64,000 nt of DNA, from positions 12,312,501 through 12,376,500 of the forward strand of contig CM076151.1 of the NCBI GenBank assembly GCA_038025085.1, written 5' to 3'. Made by a program: the position numbers and the translations under genes. Shown one piece after another: positions 1 through 12,001 of this stretch. Origin of the DNA: Tetragonia tetragonoides (taxonomy: Eukaryota > Streptophyta > Magnoliopsida > Caryophyllales > Aizoaceae). The notes below the pieces were generated by a model. It did not search any database. It had not been told where the DNA came from and saw only the letters and a list, made by a program, of their open reading frames with translations. Numbering within the stretch: the first letter of the stretch is position 1; each line of letters starts with the position of its first letter.

Positions 1-2155
1 CCCTTGAGATTTTAAATCGGAGCTCTCAGCTCCACCCTCAGATTGCTTCGAAGCTGACCAACTTCCTAGAATGCCGTTACGTTCTTGTAGGGAACTTCTC
101 AGAATGCCCACACTTTCAGACTTTTGCCATGATTGTCGAGATTGGCTAGTGTAGTTTCTTCTGGAATTTGTGTGCGGTTCAGCATCCTCTTCAACTTTAG
201 CTTCAAATAGAAGTCACATAGAAGGTCATCACCAATTGTCACTTACGCGGTTGAAGTAAATAATTCAAAAAGTAGGCTAGGACACCAAAGTAAGTTCTTG
301 ACGTTGTATCCTAAAAAAAGGTGGGGATAGTGATCTTGTAATGGGGGGGGACCTGGATGGCGGTAACTGCGTAGAACATTTAATTGGGGCATGAATCAAT
401 GAGCTAAAGAAAATCAGTGCCTCTATAGTAATAAGCTATATCCCACATTGTTCTTTTTTTTTTCTTCTTCTTTTGAGGCGATATCCCACATTGTTCATGA
501 TGTTGTTCCACATCAATTTTCCTATGTATGTAGCAACGAATTACCTTCTATATCACTCATGTTACTCTTTATTGCACATATTTCTTAAAGTTCTACGCTA
601 CCTAGAAGTGTGGAGACTCTAGAGAGTAAGGACAATTATTGATAACTATTACCACCATCTCCTTAATGATAGTATAAATGTGATGGTATGCTTATCTTGA
701 CTTTTCAACTCAAAATCCTCATCATGCACAAACATTCTCCAAATAGCATTATACAATAACTAAACAAAATACTAATCATGAAGTTAAGGAGGAGGTAATA
801 TTATTCATACCTGTTGAGTGCCTATCTTTAGAGTTCCACTTGCTGTTGTCGCACTTTTCATGTGATTCTCCAGTAGAATCACCCAGCATCCTACCAGTGG
901 CTAGTGATACTCCAGTTGAATCACCCAGCAGCATACCAGTGGCTAGTGATTCAGAGCTCCATAATTTCTGGTGCTCACACGTGCTATAGTAAGTATCATC
1001 CAGCTCACTGTTCCAGAAAAAACAGCATAAGGTATAGAGCTTAAGGCTATCACAGTAATGAAGCAATAAACAGTAGTTCATAATTTATGGCAATAGTTTA
1101 GCCTCCAACCAAATCAGGCATCAAGTCGTCGAAGTAAGCATCCACAGATATCTTGAATCCTAGTGTTGTAAGCTTATAAATTAAATGAATGGGAAAGATG
1201 TAAGCTACTATTGTCGTAAACTTGTAATCATGAATCATGACACTTAAAATAAATAATCATTTAACCAGCAATTAACTAGTAAGCAGCATACAAATGGTAA
1301 TCATAAGCTCTATACATACATGTCCTATTATTTTCCAGCATGGAAGGAAATAAGCACCACCACCGTTGTACATTCTCCATGACAACAAGCTCTAAAATTC
1401 CAAAACAAGAATAACAGCAAGATACACAAAGACTAAGATTTCCAAAGAAACAAAGTACACATGAAAGTTAAAGCCAAGCTTATTCAACCTAATTCGTGCG
1501 TAACTAACAACGGTCAGTACGCAAACACGTGTAATAACAACCGCGAATTTCTAACTTCTTCATGATTCCCTTAAAGCTACATCATTTACCAACGGAAAAC
1601 GAACGTGCAAAAAACAAAAACAAAAAACAAAAACAAAAAACAAAAACAAAAACAAAAACAAAATCAATAACAAAAAAACAATAGGATTATCCTCATGTTC
1701 AGTCAGAGTCTGACAACAATTATATGATTAAGCCACAATCCACAAAAAAGCAAAACAATGACAAGACTTAACATAATAACGCTAAAAAACAAGCACAATT
1801 AACAACGACAAATAGCATCATAACACTGTATACATCATACTTATGATTGTTCATAAAGAGAAAAGGCGGAATTTACCTCAGAATTGACTGATCAAATCCA
1901 CTAGGTAACTCCTTGCAAACATCCAGTTCAGACAGAGACAACAAAAATTCCCTCTCATATGAAATTCTAGGTTCTCTGCAAATCAGAATTTACACACATT
2001 ACATGTAAGTGATGTAACAGTAAAATCGCAAACAAAACAACAACAAAATCAACGAAAAACAATAAAAAACGAAAATCTTACTTCGGAATTTCTCCGCTGA
2101 TTTCCTCCGAGTTCAAAACCTCCACATAACTCAACGATTCGCTCTGGCAACTCAT
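1..2155 (-). CDS. eIF4E-binding-motif protein (CBE1-like), 5' part only
   Basis: Partial gene whose 3' end lies beyond position 1. I read four exons with matching phases: 2082-2155 (ATG at 2153-2155), 1877-1975, 811-1007 and 1-194. Exon 2 encodes ISYEREFLLSLSELDVCKEL, which contains YEREFLL, a match to the canonical eIF4E-binding pattern Y-x4-L-hydrophobic. The rest is hydrophilic and Ser/Gly/Glu-rich (for example RRNYTSQSRQSWQKSESVG), as in a disordered translational regulator. The plant protein CBE1 (Arabidopsis At4g01290) has, as I remember it, a similar N-terminal layout; I could not align it. Inferred role: cytoplasmic cap-binding partner affecting translation or mRNA decay. Exon 3 carries a 42-bp in-frame tandem duplication. 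The 5' UTR and promoter side is GA-rich. I am confident that this is a real spliced gene and only moderately confident of the family. Confidence 0.6.
867..950 (-). repeat. Two 42-bp in-frame tandem repeats in exon 3
   Basis: Units 867-908 and 909-950 differ at only a few positions. On the minus strand they encode two 14-residue copies built around SLATG-(M/R)-(L/M)-LGDSTG. Because 42 is divisible by 3 the frame is kept. Confidence 0.85.
1609..1681. repeat. (CAAAAA)n-type low-complexity tract
   Basis: Imperfect run of CAAAAA and CAAAAAA units inside the intron between exons 2 and 3 of the CBE1-like gene. No coding potential. Confidence 0.8.
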
Positions 2156-2867
2156 TTTTTTCACAAATTCATCAAAAATTCTGATTTTTCGGAAGTTGAA
2201 CAATCATAAACAACAAACAAACACTCAATCGACGATTTTCAACTTTTATAAGCAAGATTAAACGCAAAAAAAAAAAAAAGAAAAAGACGTTTGTTTAGCT
2301 TTACAAACTTTGATGCAGCAAAAACGGATGAACAACGAGGATGAAGTTTAATCTTGTTCGCTAATGTAAGCAAAATGAGAGATGAAATTGAGAATAGAGA
2401 TAGAATGTACGAGACGATCGAGAATTATAGGGTTTCAGCAATGTGCGTGGTGAAGAAGATTTTGCCGAAAATGGAAAAATTAGCAGAGTAGAGTAGAGAA
2501 GGGGAGAGAGAGAGAGGAGAGAGGAGAGAGGAGAGAGGAGAGAGAGAGAGCGAAGAGTGTATCAGTAGTAGACCACCTGGACTTGCAGGACAGGAGCGAG
2601 AACCCGCGAGACTTTTATGCGTAAAAATAATGAATAAAAAGCGATTTTCTGCACTTTCTTCTCTTCACCTTTTCCTTTTTTTCTTCTTGATTTATTACCA
2701 TTTTTGAATTTTGCTACATGGAAATTTTTATTTTTGCAAATTTGCTTCCATTAAATCAGTGTGAATGGATACTTAATCAATGTGAATGCATCAATAGAAA
2801 CACATGGTTACTATACATGTTGGAAATCGTATTCGGATATTCTAGTCAAGCTGATTGAGCTATTGCC

Positions 2868-3204
2868 GCTCTGATACCATGTTGATCGAGTTGAAGATCA
2901 GCTCAAGTTCATGAAAGAGGGAAGAACAAGAGAGAGGATTTTAGTGAGAGAAAGAGATTTGAGAAATGAAGATTAATTCTCATTCATTGATTGATTATTT
3001 ACAACTGCATTACAGATTATATACAAGCAGAAACTAAGCTGCTGTAAAACTAAGCATAGGCGCCAACTAGGCGCCTGTTGCTAACAACCTCTGGCTACTG
3101 TTCTAACAAACTCTCAGCTAGTAACAAAATTCTAACAAACTGTTGTAACAAACTTCTATGTTGTTTATTACGATAAATAGCTACTGTAGTGAGTAATTCC
3201 AACA
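2868..3204 (-). mobile_element. Ty1/copia-type LTR with adjacent iMet primer-binding site (fragment)
   Basis: Read on the minus strand, an LTR of about 325 bp starts with TGTTGGAATT at 3204 and ends ...CAACA at 2880. It is followed at once by TGGTATCAGAGC (2868-2879), the complement of the 3' end of initiator-Met tRNA and the usual copia primer site. Only about 50 bp of internal sequence follow before unrelated DNA, and I see no second LTR and no target-site duplication. This is a truncated 5' end of an old insertion, upstream of and on the same strand as the CBE1-like gene. Confidence 0.75.
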
Positions 3205-3492
3205 TTGTTTCTATTGAGTATATTCTAGAATTATTTTCGAAATATAAATACCGTATGGTTTTTCTATAAATGAAAGTCTCCTAAGGTAATTTCTTACATT
3301 ACCTTATATAGGCGTTCTGCTTAAAGCATATTTAATGATGACTAAAAACTTGAAAAGTTAATTGTAATTCACTTTCTCTCTCATTTTCTTCACATGACAC
3401 TGCTAGTAATAAGTATAGCAGACCTTCAACAACCGGTCTAAACGTTTGATTTAATCGAGTCTTTTACATCTCTGATTCTTTTTTTTTCCCGT

Positions 3493-3908
3493 TATGGTGA
3501 CTAAAAACCTTAGTAATGTTTTCATGAGTCGTGACTAACTTTCTCACTACTCAACTCACTTTACCTCTTTCTTGATATATACACTATATAAGTTATTCTT
3601 TATATTTTTGTTATTAATACTAATTAATAAAAAAATTATCATACCTAGTAACAATTAAGCGATAAGGATACTTGTCAATGATTGTAATCACGAATTTAAG
3701 TAAATATTTGAGTTGGCTAATAAGGGGCAAAATATAACAAAGTGCATGTTAACTTATTTATGATGAGAAGTGATAATAACATTTATTGAACTTTAAAAAC
3801 GCCAAATATAATTTGCGTGGGGTCCTACAACGATTTAGTCATCACTATTTGTTAAGTTGTGACTGAAATCTCAATTTGTCATAACACAAATCCATTTTAG
3901 TCACCATA
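3493..3908. mobile_element. Possible MITE with 14-bp inverted ends
   Basis: TATGGTGACTAAAA at 3493-3506 is mirrored exactly by TTTTAGTCACCATA at 3895-3908. The ~390 bp between are AT-rich and non-coding. No clear target-site duplication is visible, so the class is undetermined. Confidence 0.35.
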
Positions 3909-4395
3909 GTATACACTAAATATCAATCAACCTGTCATTTATTAGTCGTGATTGGAGAAACTAATCATCATTGTGCATGTTGTTAATGTGTTTTAGAAGT
4001 GAACATTAATATCATGTTGTCTTACATCCTATCATCAAAACTTAAAACAAACACGAGTTTTTAATTATTTAATTTAATAAGAAAATGAACCTACTTGTGA
4101 TATTTTGTACAATTATTTTACTGTGAGACAATCAAAATTAAAAATGCAGCATAATTGGTTCGAAAAGTAATATATTCAGACTTGACAATGTATCAGTAGT
4201 CTCATTTGTTCAATATGTACAACATGGTCTGAAAAGTGATATGTTTAGACTTCAAAAATGTAACAGTTGTTTCACAACTAAGAACGTCTCAGATGAATTT
4301 TTGTAATAACCTAATAATCTAATATGATTGAGGAGGGGCCGAGGAGGGGAGAAAAGAAAAAGAAAAGGGAGCGGACCGAGTTTGGATGACATAAC

Positions 4396-4526
4396 TGGGC
4401 TGGGCCAATGGCCGTTGGATTGAATAGAGTTACAGACTTACAATGAATGCAAAGCCCAAAACAAAAATAAAGCCCAATCCAATAAAAAATCGGCGCATAA
4501 TATAACGCTGAACAATATTAGGGTTT
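4396..4526 (+). promoter_or_regulatory. Site II elements and telo-box of the eS10 promoter
   Basis: Site II-type TGGGCY motifs lie at 4396-4401 and 4401-4406, with reverse copies (AGCCCA) at 4453-4458 and 4471-4476. A telo-box core, TTAGGGTTT, lies at 4518-4526. In plants this pairing is typical of ribosomal-protein and other growth-coupled genes, targeted by TCP factors (site II) and Purα-type factors (telo-box). The spacing of about 100-220 bp upstream of the ATG fits the eS10 gene. Confidence 0.65.
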
Positions 4527-4621
4527 TGGAGTTCCCTGCCTTTGCTATTTGGAAGCTGCTGCTCTGAGTATTGGACGCCTCTTCTCCTTCAGCTTCATCT
4601 TCCCCGATCTCAACAGCAACC

Positions 4622-6554
4622 ATGGTGCGTCTCTCTCTTTCTCTCTCTCCCCCCATGTTGAATGCTATCAATTTCAATTCAATAATAAAGTTGTAATCTT
4701 TTTTGTTTTATGTGTTTTCAGATTATCTCAGAGAAGAACCGTAAGGAGATTAGCAAATACCTCTTCCAAGGTACACTTTCTAATTCGTTGTATACTTTGT
4801 TGAAGATTAGTTGAATAGTTGATGTGTTTCAGTTCGTTTGTCTATTTGATTATCTGTTATCCTTTTTCATTTTGTATTCCTGTTGTTTTGGGTCTTTTAT
4901 TGCTTCATTTAATTGCCTGGAGGAATTGGTGTTAGTTAGTGAATATTAGTTTGCTTTCAATGTGTCCTAAATTGTTAAGGAGCTAGAAAGGAGAGATTTT
5001 TGTACCAAGCAAGCAAGTTTAATATGTAAATAGCTAAATATGGCATTTAGAATCTTGCATTGGGTATTGGGCTTGTTTTGTTTTGCCTGGAAGACAATCC
5101 AATTGACTACAATCTCATTTTCAAGTTGGAAAATGATCCTTATCTGTTTATATACCTTAGTTTCTGTCAAACATGACATCCCTGCTGCCTAAAGAAGTGT
5201 TTGATTTTTAGTTATTTCGAGCCCGTTCAAAGTATGTGGATGTGTGTTGATTCTTTGATGCTTGATGTGTGGTGGGTGTTTGCTAATTTATATTGCGAAT
5301 GCAGAGGGTGTCTGCTATGCCAAGAAAGACTACAACCTTGCAAAACACCCCGATATCGATGTTCCCAATTTGCAAGTGATTAAGCTCATGCAGAGCTTCA
5401 AGTCCAAGGAGTATGTCCGTGAGACCTTTGCATGGATGCACTACTACTGGTACTTGACAAATGATGGTATTGAGTTCTTGAGGACTTACCTCAACCTCCC
5501 ATCCGAGATTGTCCCTGCTACCTTGAAGAAGCAGATGAAGCCTGCTGGTCACCCAATGGGCCCAGGTGGTGACCGCCCACGGTAATTGCTCTATGCCTGA
5601 TGCTAATTTTGTGAAGCCCTTTGGACCAAGGGTTATCATACTATGCTATTCCATGGAAAATAATTGTGTTAATTGTCTGGTTTCTCTAGTGGCCCACCCA
5701 GATTTGACGGTGACCGACCAAGATTTGGTGATCGTGAAGGATACCGTGGTGGTGGTCCTCGTGGACCACCAGGAGAATTCGGCGGTGAGAAGGGAGGAGC
5801 TCCAGCTGACTACCAGCCATCATTTAGTGTAAGTTTGTTGATTTCATTGCTACAGTAGGTGTTGCTAGATTCGTTTTAGACCCACGGTAATTAATTAGAT
5901 GCTCACAAGTCACAAGTAACTTAATGGGAATGGTTAGCTTAGGTTTGAATGGCTTGATACACATGGTTTTATTTTATTATAGGTTTGAATTGCTTGATAT
6001 AAAAAGTTAATGATCTAGTTTTTAGTGAACAATTAGACATATTTTGGTGATCTTCTGCAAACTTGCTGCTTTATTACTTTGTATTACGTGATAAAATGCG
6101 TGATGCTAACGATCTTTACTGTTTGTGTATACTATTTCAAAGATACAACCTCCTTTAGGTGTAAAATTGTCGCTCTCCCCTTTCAAATTTCCACTCCTAG
6201 AGACCAGAATTCGTACATGTTTTCATTTTAGAAACCAGAATTCGAACATGTTTTCATTTTATGGATATGCATCCAAAATTCGTTGATGGATATGCATCCA
6301 AAATTCGTTGATGGATATGCATCCAAAATTCATTAGTCCCTTAGTTTTATGACTTAACATTCATTATTGATTGGACGATTTGAAGTACTCCTTAGAGTTC
6401 TCTAACTTGCTGTTTCTGAATTCTCATTATGTTATTGGCTTATATGATCTTACTTTGTTCAAAACAGGGTGCTGGTAGAAGGCCTGGCTTTGGTCGTGGA
6501 GCTGGTGCTGGTGGTTTTGGCGGACCTGCTGCTTCAGGAGGAGGTTTTGCTTAG
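4622..6554 (+). CDS. RPS10: 40S ribosomal protein S10 (eS10)
   Basis: Structural protein of the small cytosolic ribosomal subunit, near the mRNA entry and beak region. Five exons: 4622-4624, 4722-4770, 5305-5581, 5690-5828 and 6468-6554, giving 184 residues, close to the usual plant length. The first coding exon is only the ATG. The protein starts [20 protein letters not shown], followed by the winged-helix S10/plectin core (residues about 1-95, with [19 protein letters not shown]). The C-terminal tail is rich in Gly, Pro and Arg ([18 protein letters not shown]) and ends GGGFA. All splice phases agree and there is no frameshift. Intron 4 (5829-6467) holds three 25-bp tandem repeats. The upstream site II/telo-box cluster fits co-regulation with other ribosomal-protein genes. 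Identity is near certain. Confidence 0.96.
6261..6335. repeat. Three 25-bp tandem repeats in eS10 intron 4
   Basis: Units begin at 6261, 6286 and 6311 with ATGGATATGCATCC. Just upstream (about 6207-6260) a second, shorter duplication around GAATTCG.ACATGTTTTC occurs twice. Confidence 0.8.
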
Positions 6555-6719
6555 GTTGTAGTTGGAAAGCCTCAGAATTGAACAGGCCTTATATTGGATT
6601 ATATGTAATGGTTCAGAGGTTGGATCTATAATGGCTTCTATATTAGGCGAAACGTACAATGTCGAGCGTTTTTTGGTCATGACTTTTTTGTTTTGTATCC
6701 TGGTTGTTTTTTTCATTTT

Positions 6720-8470
6720 AGTGTAAACGAAGAGAGCTGGTAGTAATTTTGACTATTGTCATTTCCATTTGCAAGCCGTTTATTGATATGCTATTGTTGC
6801 TATTTGCGATCATTGCACTACCTGGAATTTTTGAGATAACTTTATCCAGATTTCATAGTTGCACTTGCAAACTCTATTGGTTGCTCTTCTCAATATCAGA
6901 ACTTGCAATTTTTATAGTACCAATCTGTTTCATTGGATTTATAATTTAGAAGTTAAAACTACCATCAATTGACCAAATAAATGATCAATAGACATTGTGG
7001 GTCTTGTGGCCACATTTTGATGCTTCAAACATGTATGGGGTGTAATTATAATTTACATTGTCTTTGATGGACAGAAGGAAATAGGCTCGTATTATGTGAC
7101 CTAAATAATTGTATAGGACAACTGTTTTGATAGTAAACATTGTACTTATTATTGATTAGACATTATCAGAATCTTTATACGATCATTGTCTGAGTGACCT
7201 TATTGGGTTGATTCTTCTGGTAACTAGAGGGCTCAACATTGATACTAAAAAGTTGTGATTATGGTAGATTATCTTTTCTTCTTTTTGTTGAGGGAATGAG
7301 CCTGTATTAATTCATCGAAAGCATATCCATGAGTATTGAGTAATAGCCTCCGGACAACAATCGACCCAAATGCTAACTATGACCGAGATCCCATCACTCC
7401 TAACCTGACTCCACAACACAAAATCAAACAGACTACAAATGATAGTGATATTCTCTAAAACAACACCGTGTTCACTAAAAGATGAATAACCATGACGAAA
7501 GTAAGAGATAAAGGAGAGATGATCTAATCAAAGAACATTCATACATGGAGGGATGTAATATGATGATGATGCCTCAGTCAGTCGGTCTTGAGAGCATGCT
7601 AAGATCCAAGTTTAAGGACACGTTCTCAGTTTTTTTCCTGAGTTTAAGTTTCGAATTCAGCTCACTTGATCCAGGGGGTACATAGGATGACGGTATAGTC
7701 TGAACACATCTCGTAACATCAGACAGATTTGGGCATTTTGACAAGTTTGAGTGAATCCGTATGGAATTTTAACTAAACAAGCTCAATAATCTGTTATTTG
7801 CAGCTAAGTGATAGAAAATCTGTGCTTTTGCCTCTCCAGAAATGTTTAAAAGCATTTCTGACACTGAACTAACCTTGTACAGTGCTCATCTTCAAAATTA
7901 GTACTTGCTAGGTGTAGTTACTTGTCAGGAACCTCAAGTCCTTGCAAGTATTTCTACGTGCAACATCAGTCTCTGACTTGTAATATCTTACTGTACCCAG
8001 CAGTCTGTTGCCCCATCGAGGCTGGAGCAAACTGGCTAGAGTGCACTAGACACTAGTTACACCGAAGATCTCCATTTTTTTTCGGTTAGGTTTGCAAAAT
8101 AATAAAAAAAAAATTAGCAAAAAAGAGACTAAGATCTCCTTTTTGACATCTATTCGTAATAGATTGATTCAATCATAGTTATTGCTATTAGCAACCACAG
8201 ATACTGAAAATCAAGAAGCAACGAATGGACAATACTGAAAAAGATGTATTTACACTTTACCGGATTACTAGCAACATATTCAAGTTCCAAAGTGAAAACA
8301 AAAGACCATGACAGACTCGGAATCAAAAAGCTAGGAGAGTTGGCTCCCCTAGCATCCTCAACTAACACACAAACATACTTAAAAGAAACAACCAAAGCCT
8401 GTCAGACCAAAATACTAATGTTTTATCAACAACGGGTCACAAGTTTCAGTTACACGAAAAGAAAAGCCGC
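6720..8470. other. Intergenic region between eS10 and HSP90 (convergent genes)
   Basis: Holds the 3' UTRs of eS10 (left) and HSP90 (right). The middle (about 7260-7900) reads like degraded repetitive DNA with no open frame of note. No gene recognised. Confidence 0.55.
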
Positions 8471-11400
8471 TTAATCGACCTCCTCCATCTTGCTCTCCTC
8501 AGCACCATCCTCCTCCAAAGCAGGCATCTCAGCATCCTCAGCATCCTCGTCCTCGTCAATGCTCAGTCCCAACTTCAGCATCCACACGAGGTCCTTGACA
8601 GACTTGTCGTTCTTATCAGCCTCAGCCCTCTTCCTCAGCTCCTCCATAATGCCATTGTCGGGGTTAATCTCCATTGTCTTCTTGCTTGACATGTATGCGC
8701 CCATGCTTGAATCCCTTAGAGCCTGAGCCTTCATAATCCTTTCCATGTTAGCCGACCAGCCATACTCGCCAGTCACCAAACAGCAAGGAGAATCCACAAT
8801 CCTGTCAGAAACCACCACCTTCTCAACTTTGTCACCCAAAATGTCCTTGATCACCTTGCACAAGTTCTCAAAGGACTTCTTCTTTTCTTCCTTCTTTTTC
8901 TTCTCTTCCTCACTGTCATCATCAAGTTTCAATCCTTCCTTGGTAGCAGAAACAAGCTTCTTGCCATCATACTCCTTGAGCTGCCCAACAGCATACTCGT
9001 CAATGGCGTCAACCATGAAGAGCACTTCGTATCCCTTCTTCTTGAGCCTCTCCAAGAATGGAGAGTTTTCGACGGCCTTCTTGCTTTCACCAGTGATGTA
9101 GTAGATATCCTTCTGTCCCTCCTTCATTCTGGTAACATAGTCCTTGAGGCTGGTCATTTCATCACCACTCTTAGTTGAGTGGTACCTGAGTAGATCAGCC
9201 AACTTGGGCCTGTTCTGGCTGTCCTCATGGACTCCCAACTTGATATTCTTAGAGAAAGCATCATAAAACTTGTTGTAATCTTCCTTGTTCTCTGCAATTT
9301 CATTGAACATCTCAATGCATTTCTTCACCAAGTTCTTCCTGATAACCTTCAGGATCTTGTTCTGCTGGAGCGTCTCACGGGAGATGTTGAGTGGCAAGTC
9401 ATCTGAATCGACAACACCCTTGACAAAGCTGAGGTACTCTGGGATGAGCTCCTCACAGTTGTCCATAATAAAGACCCTCCTGACATACAGCTTGATGTTG
9501 TTCAACTTCTTGCGGTTGTCGAAAAGATCGAATGGCGCTCTCTTTGGGACGAAGAGAACAGCCTTGAACTCGAGCTGACCTTCAACAGAGAAGTGCTTGA
9601 CAGCAAGGTGATCTTCCCAGTCATTGGTCAGGCTCTTGTAGAAGGAAGCATACTCATCTTTGGTGATCTCCTCGGGTTTTCGAAGCCAGATTGGCTTTTG
9701 CTTGTTAATGAGTTGCCACTCATTAGAGACCTCCTTGATTTTCTTCTTTTTCTTCTTGTCTTTCTCTTTCTCCTCGTCGACATCTTCAACAGCACCCTCC
9801 TCTTCCTTCTTAGGCTCATCATCTTCATCGTCACTAACCTCTTTCTCAGTGGTCTTCTCAGTCCAGAGGTAGATGGGGTAGCTAATAAACTCAGAGTGCT
9901 TCTTGACGAGGTCCTTAATTCTCCTCTCTTCCAAGTATTCCAACTGTAGACACAAAACAAAATTTCATTAGAGCTCGAATCACACATAATAACATAAAAA
10001 TTACAAGATGGTCTATCCCTAATATCTTCGAAACCAAAAAAAAAAAACATGAAATCTTAATTTTTACCTGATCCTCCTTTAGGAATAGGGTAATCTTAGT
10101 TCCCCTTCCAAGTTGCTCTCCGTTGACATCCCTTGTGACAGTGAAGGAACCACCAGCTTGGGACTCCCAAATGTATTGCTCATCATCATTGTGCTTGGTG
10201 GTTACAATGACCTTCTCAGCAACCAAGTAGGCAGAGTAAAAACCAACACCGAATTGCCCAATCATGCTAACATCTGCTCCAGCTTGCAATGCCTCCATGA
10301 ATTCCTTGGTTCCAGATCGGGCAATGGTACCCAAGTTGTTCACCAGGTCTGTAAGATGATAATTATTACAAAGTAAGCATTATCTATAGTCACTCAATGT
10401 ATCTTTCTAAGACAGACCAATTAACTGAACAATCATAGGAGAATTGTATCTTTCTAAATTAACTGAACAATCATACGAGTATTGACTAGGGCAAGCATTC
10501 AAATCATGAGGCAGATTGGGGATGAACGAGTTAAAACACACTACACTTTTCAATTTGAGAGCCTGAGGCAAACACTATCAGCTCTCAGACAATAAAGCAG
10601 TGAGAGGCTGAATCTATTTTCACACAATTAAACATACATCCAAACATTCAATATCAACTTGAGACAGGTCAATATCATGAGCTCTCAGTTATATACATCC
10701 GCTAAAATAACGTGAAAATAGCTTCACCAGTAAAAACAAAAAGACAGAATCATATATTTATATTATGTCCTTACAAATTCCTAAACAAAAACATCATTAC
10801 AGGCATTATGAAAGCAGGAATTACCAACAGAAACAACATAGAAATAAATATATCTCATTTCCTTCTACCAGTAAGTAACATTTCTGACATGAAAACGCCA
10901 CATTACATTGCTACAACAACCACTAAAACATAAGCTTATTGTTTAAATCATCAAGCAAAACAACATGTCAACACAGAACACATGAATCTTAAATTCTTAA
11001 CTCCTAGTAACATAATACAGTAAAACTCCTAGTCGAAACTCGAAACACATATCGCTTTTGAAAGCACCATTGAAATTTACAAACATCACTAAGACTGAGT
11101 AAAGCATAATTCTAGAATTCAGAACAACACAACACGTCTACAGAATTCATCAATCATGCATTATAAAACATAGCATAATCTAGCAATCCATCCAACCCAA
11201 ATATTTAAGGATTCTTCAGGAAAATAAACGTGTTTATCTAAACAGTTAATGAATCACGGACATTAGTATATGCATTATAGAAACCATCAACAATACCTAG
11301 ATATCCTCGTCTCATCAACCAATTTACCAGTACAAAACAGAGCGAAAAACAAGCTTGCATGTAACCTAATTCCTAAAATTGAGTTCTAGTTTGTCAATGA

Positions 11401-11840
11401 AAATTGAAAATCAATGGAGAGAGAGACACATACCTGCTTTGGTCATACCAACACCACTGTCAATAATAGACAGGGTCTTGTTAGCCTTGTCAGGAACAAG
11501 CCTGATGAACAACTCAGGCTGCGCATCTAGCTTACTCTTATCCGTCAAGCTCTCAAATCTTATTTTGTCCAAAGCCTGTAGATCAATCAATCAATCAATC
11601 AACCAATTAATCAACAATTTCAACGAACACGAACATCAAGTACTTAAAAAGAAAAAAAGAAAATAAAATAAACAGAGCAATGAACAATATTTTAATGCTT
11701 ACATCAGAAGAATTGCTGATGAGCTCACGAAGGAAAATCTCCTTGTTAGAGTAAAAAGTGTTGATAATGAGACTCAAAAGCTGGTTAATCTCAGCCTGAA
11801 AAGCGAATGTCTCAGCCTCACCCATAGTAACGTCCGCCAT
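8471..11840 (-). CDS. HSP90: Cytosolic HSP90 chaperone with C-terminal in-frame deletion
   Basis: ATP-dependent chaperone of the cytosolic HSP90 class, shown by the C-terminal MEEVD that docks TPR co-chaperones. Four exons: 11703-11840, 11434-11575, 10068-10348 and 8471-9943, giving 677 residues. The N-terminal GHKL ATPase domain shows [10 protein letters not shown] (catalytic Glu39, Asn43), [10 protein letters not shown], and [13 protein letters not shown] in exon 3. An acidic/lysine-rich linker (about residues 220-260) and the middle domain ([36 protein letters not shown]) follow. In the C-terminal domain KDLV runs directly into WMLKLG at residues 640-641, where plant relatives have about 27 residues ending RIHR before MLKLG. 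The length is therefore about 26 short of the usual 699-705. All other frames are intact, so this is either a real in-frame deletion allele or an assembly error. A TATA box lies at 11995-12001. Confidence 0.93.
8582..8587 (-). other. Junction of the HSP90 C-terminal deletion
   Basis: Codons GTG-TGG (Val640-Trp641) sit where the family has a conserved dimerisation-helix segment of about 27 residues. TGG may be a CGG (Arg) codon changed at a CpG, since Arg precedes MLKLG in relatives. The missing length is then 26 codons (78 bp). Confidence 0.75.
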
Positions 11841-11994
11841 TGATGCTTTTCCGAAAAAACCTAGAAATGGAAAACGATGAGAGAGAAGATGAATGTAGAT
11901 ATTGAGTTTACGCGGTGGGTTTGTTTGCTTAGGAGAGAGAATTTATCAAACGCTGAGAAAAATGAATTGAGGAAATGGAAAGAGACGGAGAGAT

Positions 11995-12001
11995 TTATAT
12001 A
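11995..12001 (-). promoter_or_regulatory. TATA box of HSP90
   Basis: TATATAA on the minus strand, about 155 bp upstream of the ATG. The 100 bp further upstream hold only degenerate GAA/TTC blocks; I do not see a perfect triple heat-shock element. Confidence 0.55.

Larger units (their letters stand above)
2156..4390. other. Intergenic region between the CBE1-like gene and eS10
   Basis: Divergent promoter region. It holds a GA-rich tract near 2500-2550 (probable 5' UTR or core promoter of the minus-strand gene), the copia LTR fragment, the MITE candidate and otherwise AT-rich sequence. I see no gene. Confidence 0.6.

Noticed and set aside
2838..2879. tRNA-like TGGTATCAGAGC as part of a tRNA gene
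   Set aside because: It is the retrotransposon primer site complementary to tRNA-iMet, directly adjacent to the LTR end.
8490..9949. Several plus-strand frames of 70-118 codons across the HSP90 region
   Set aside because: They are antisense shadows of the long HSP90 exon; Ser/Phe-rich composition mirrors the acidic/lysine-rich HSP90 sequence.
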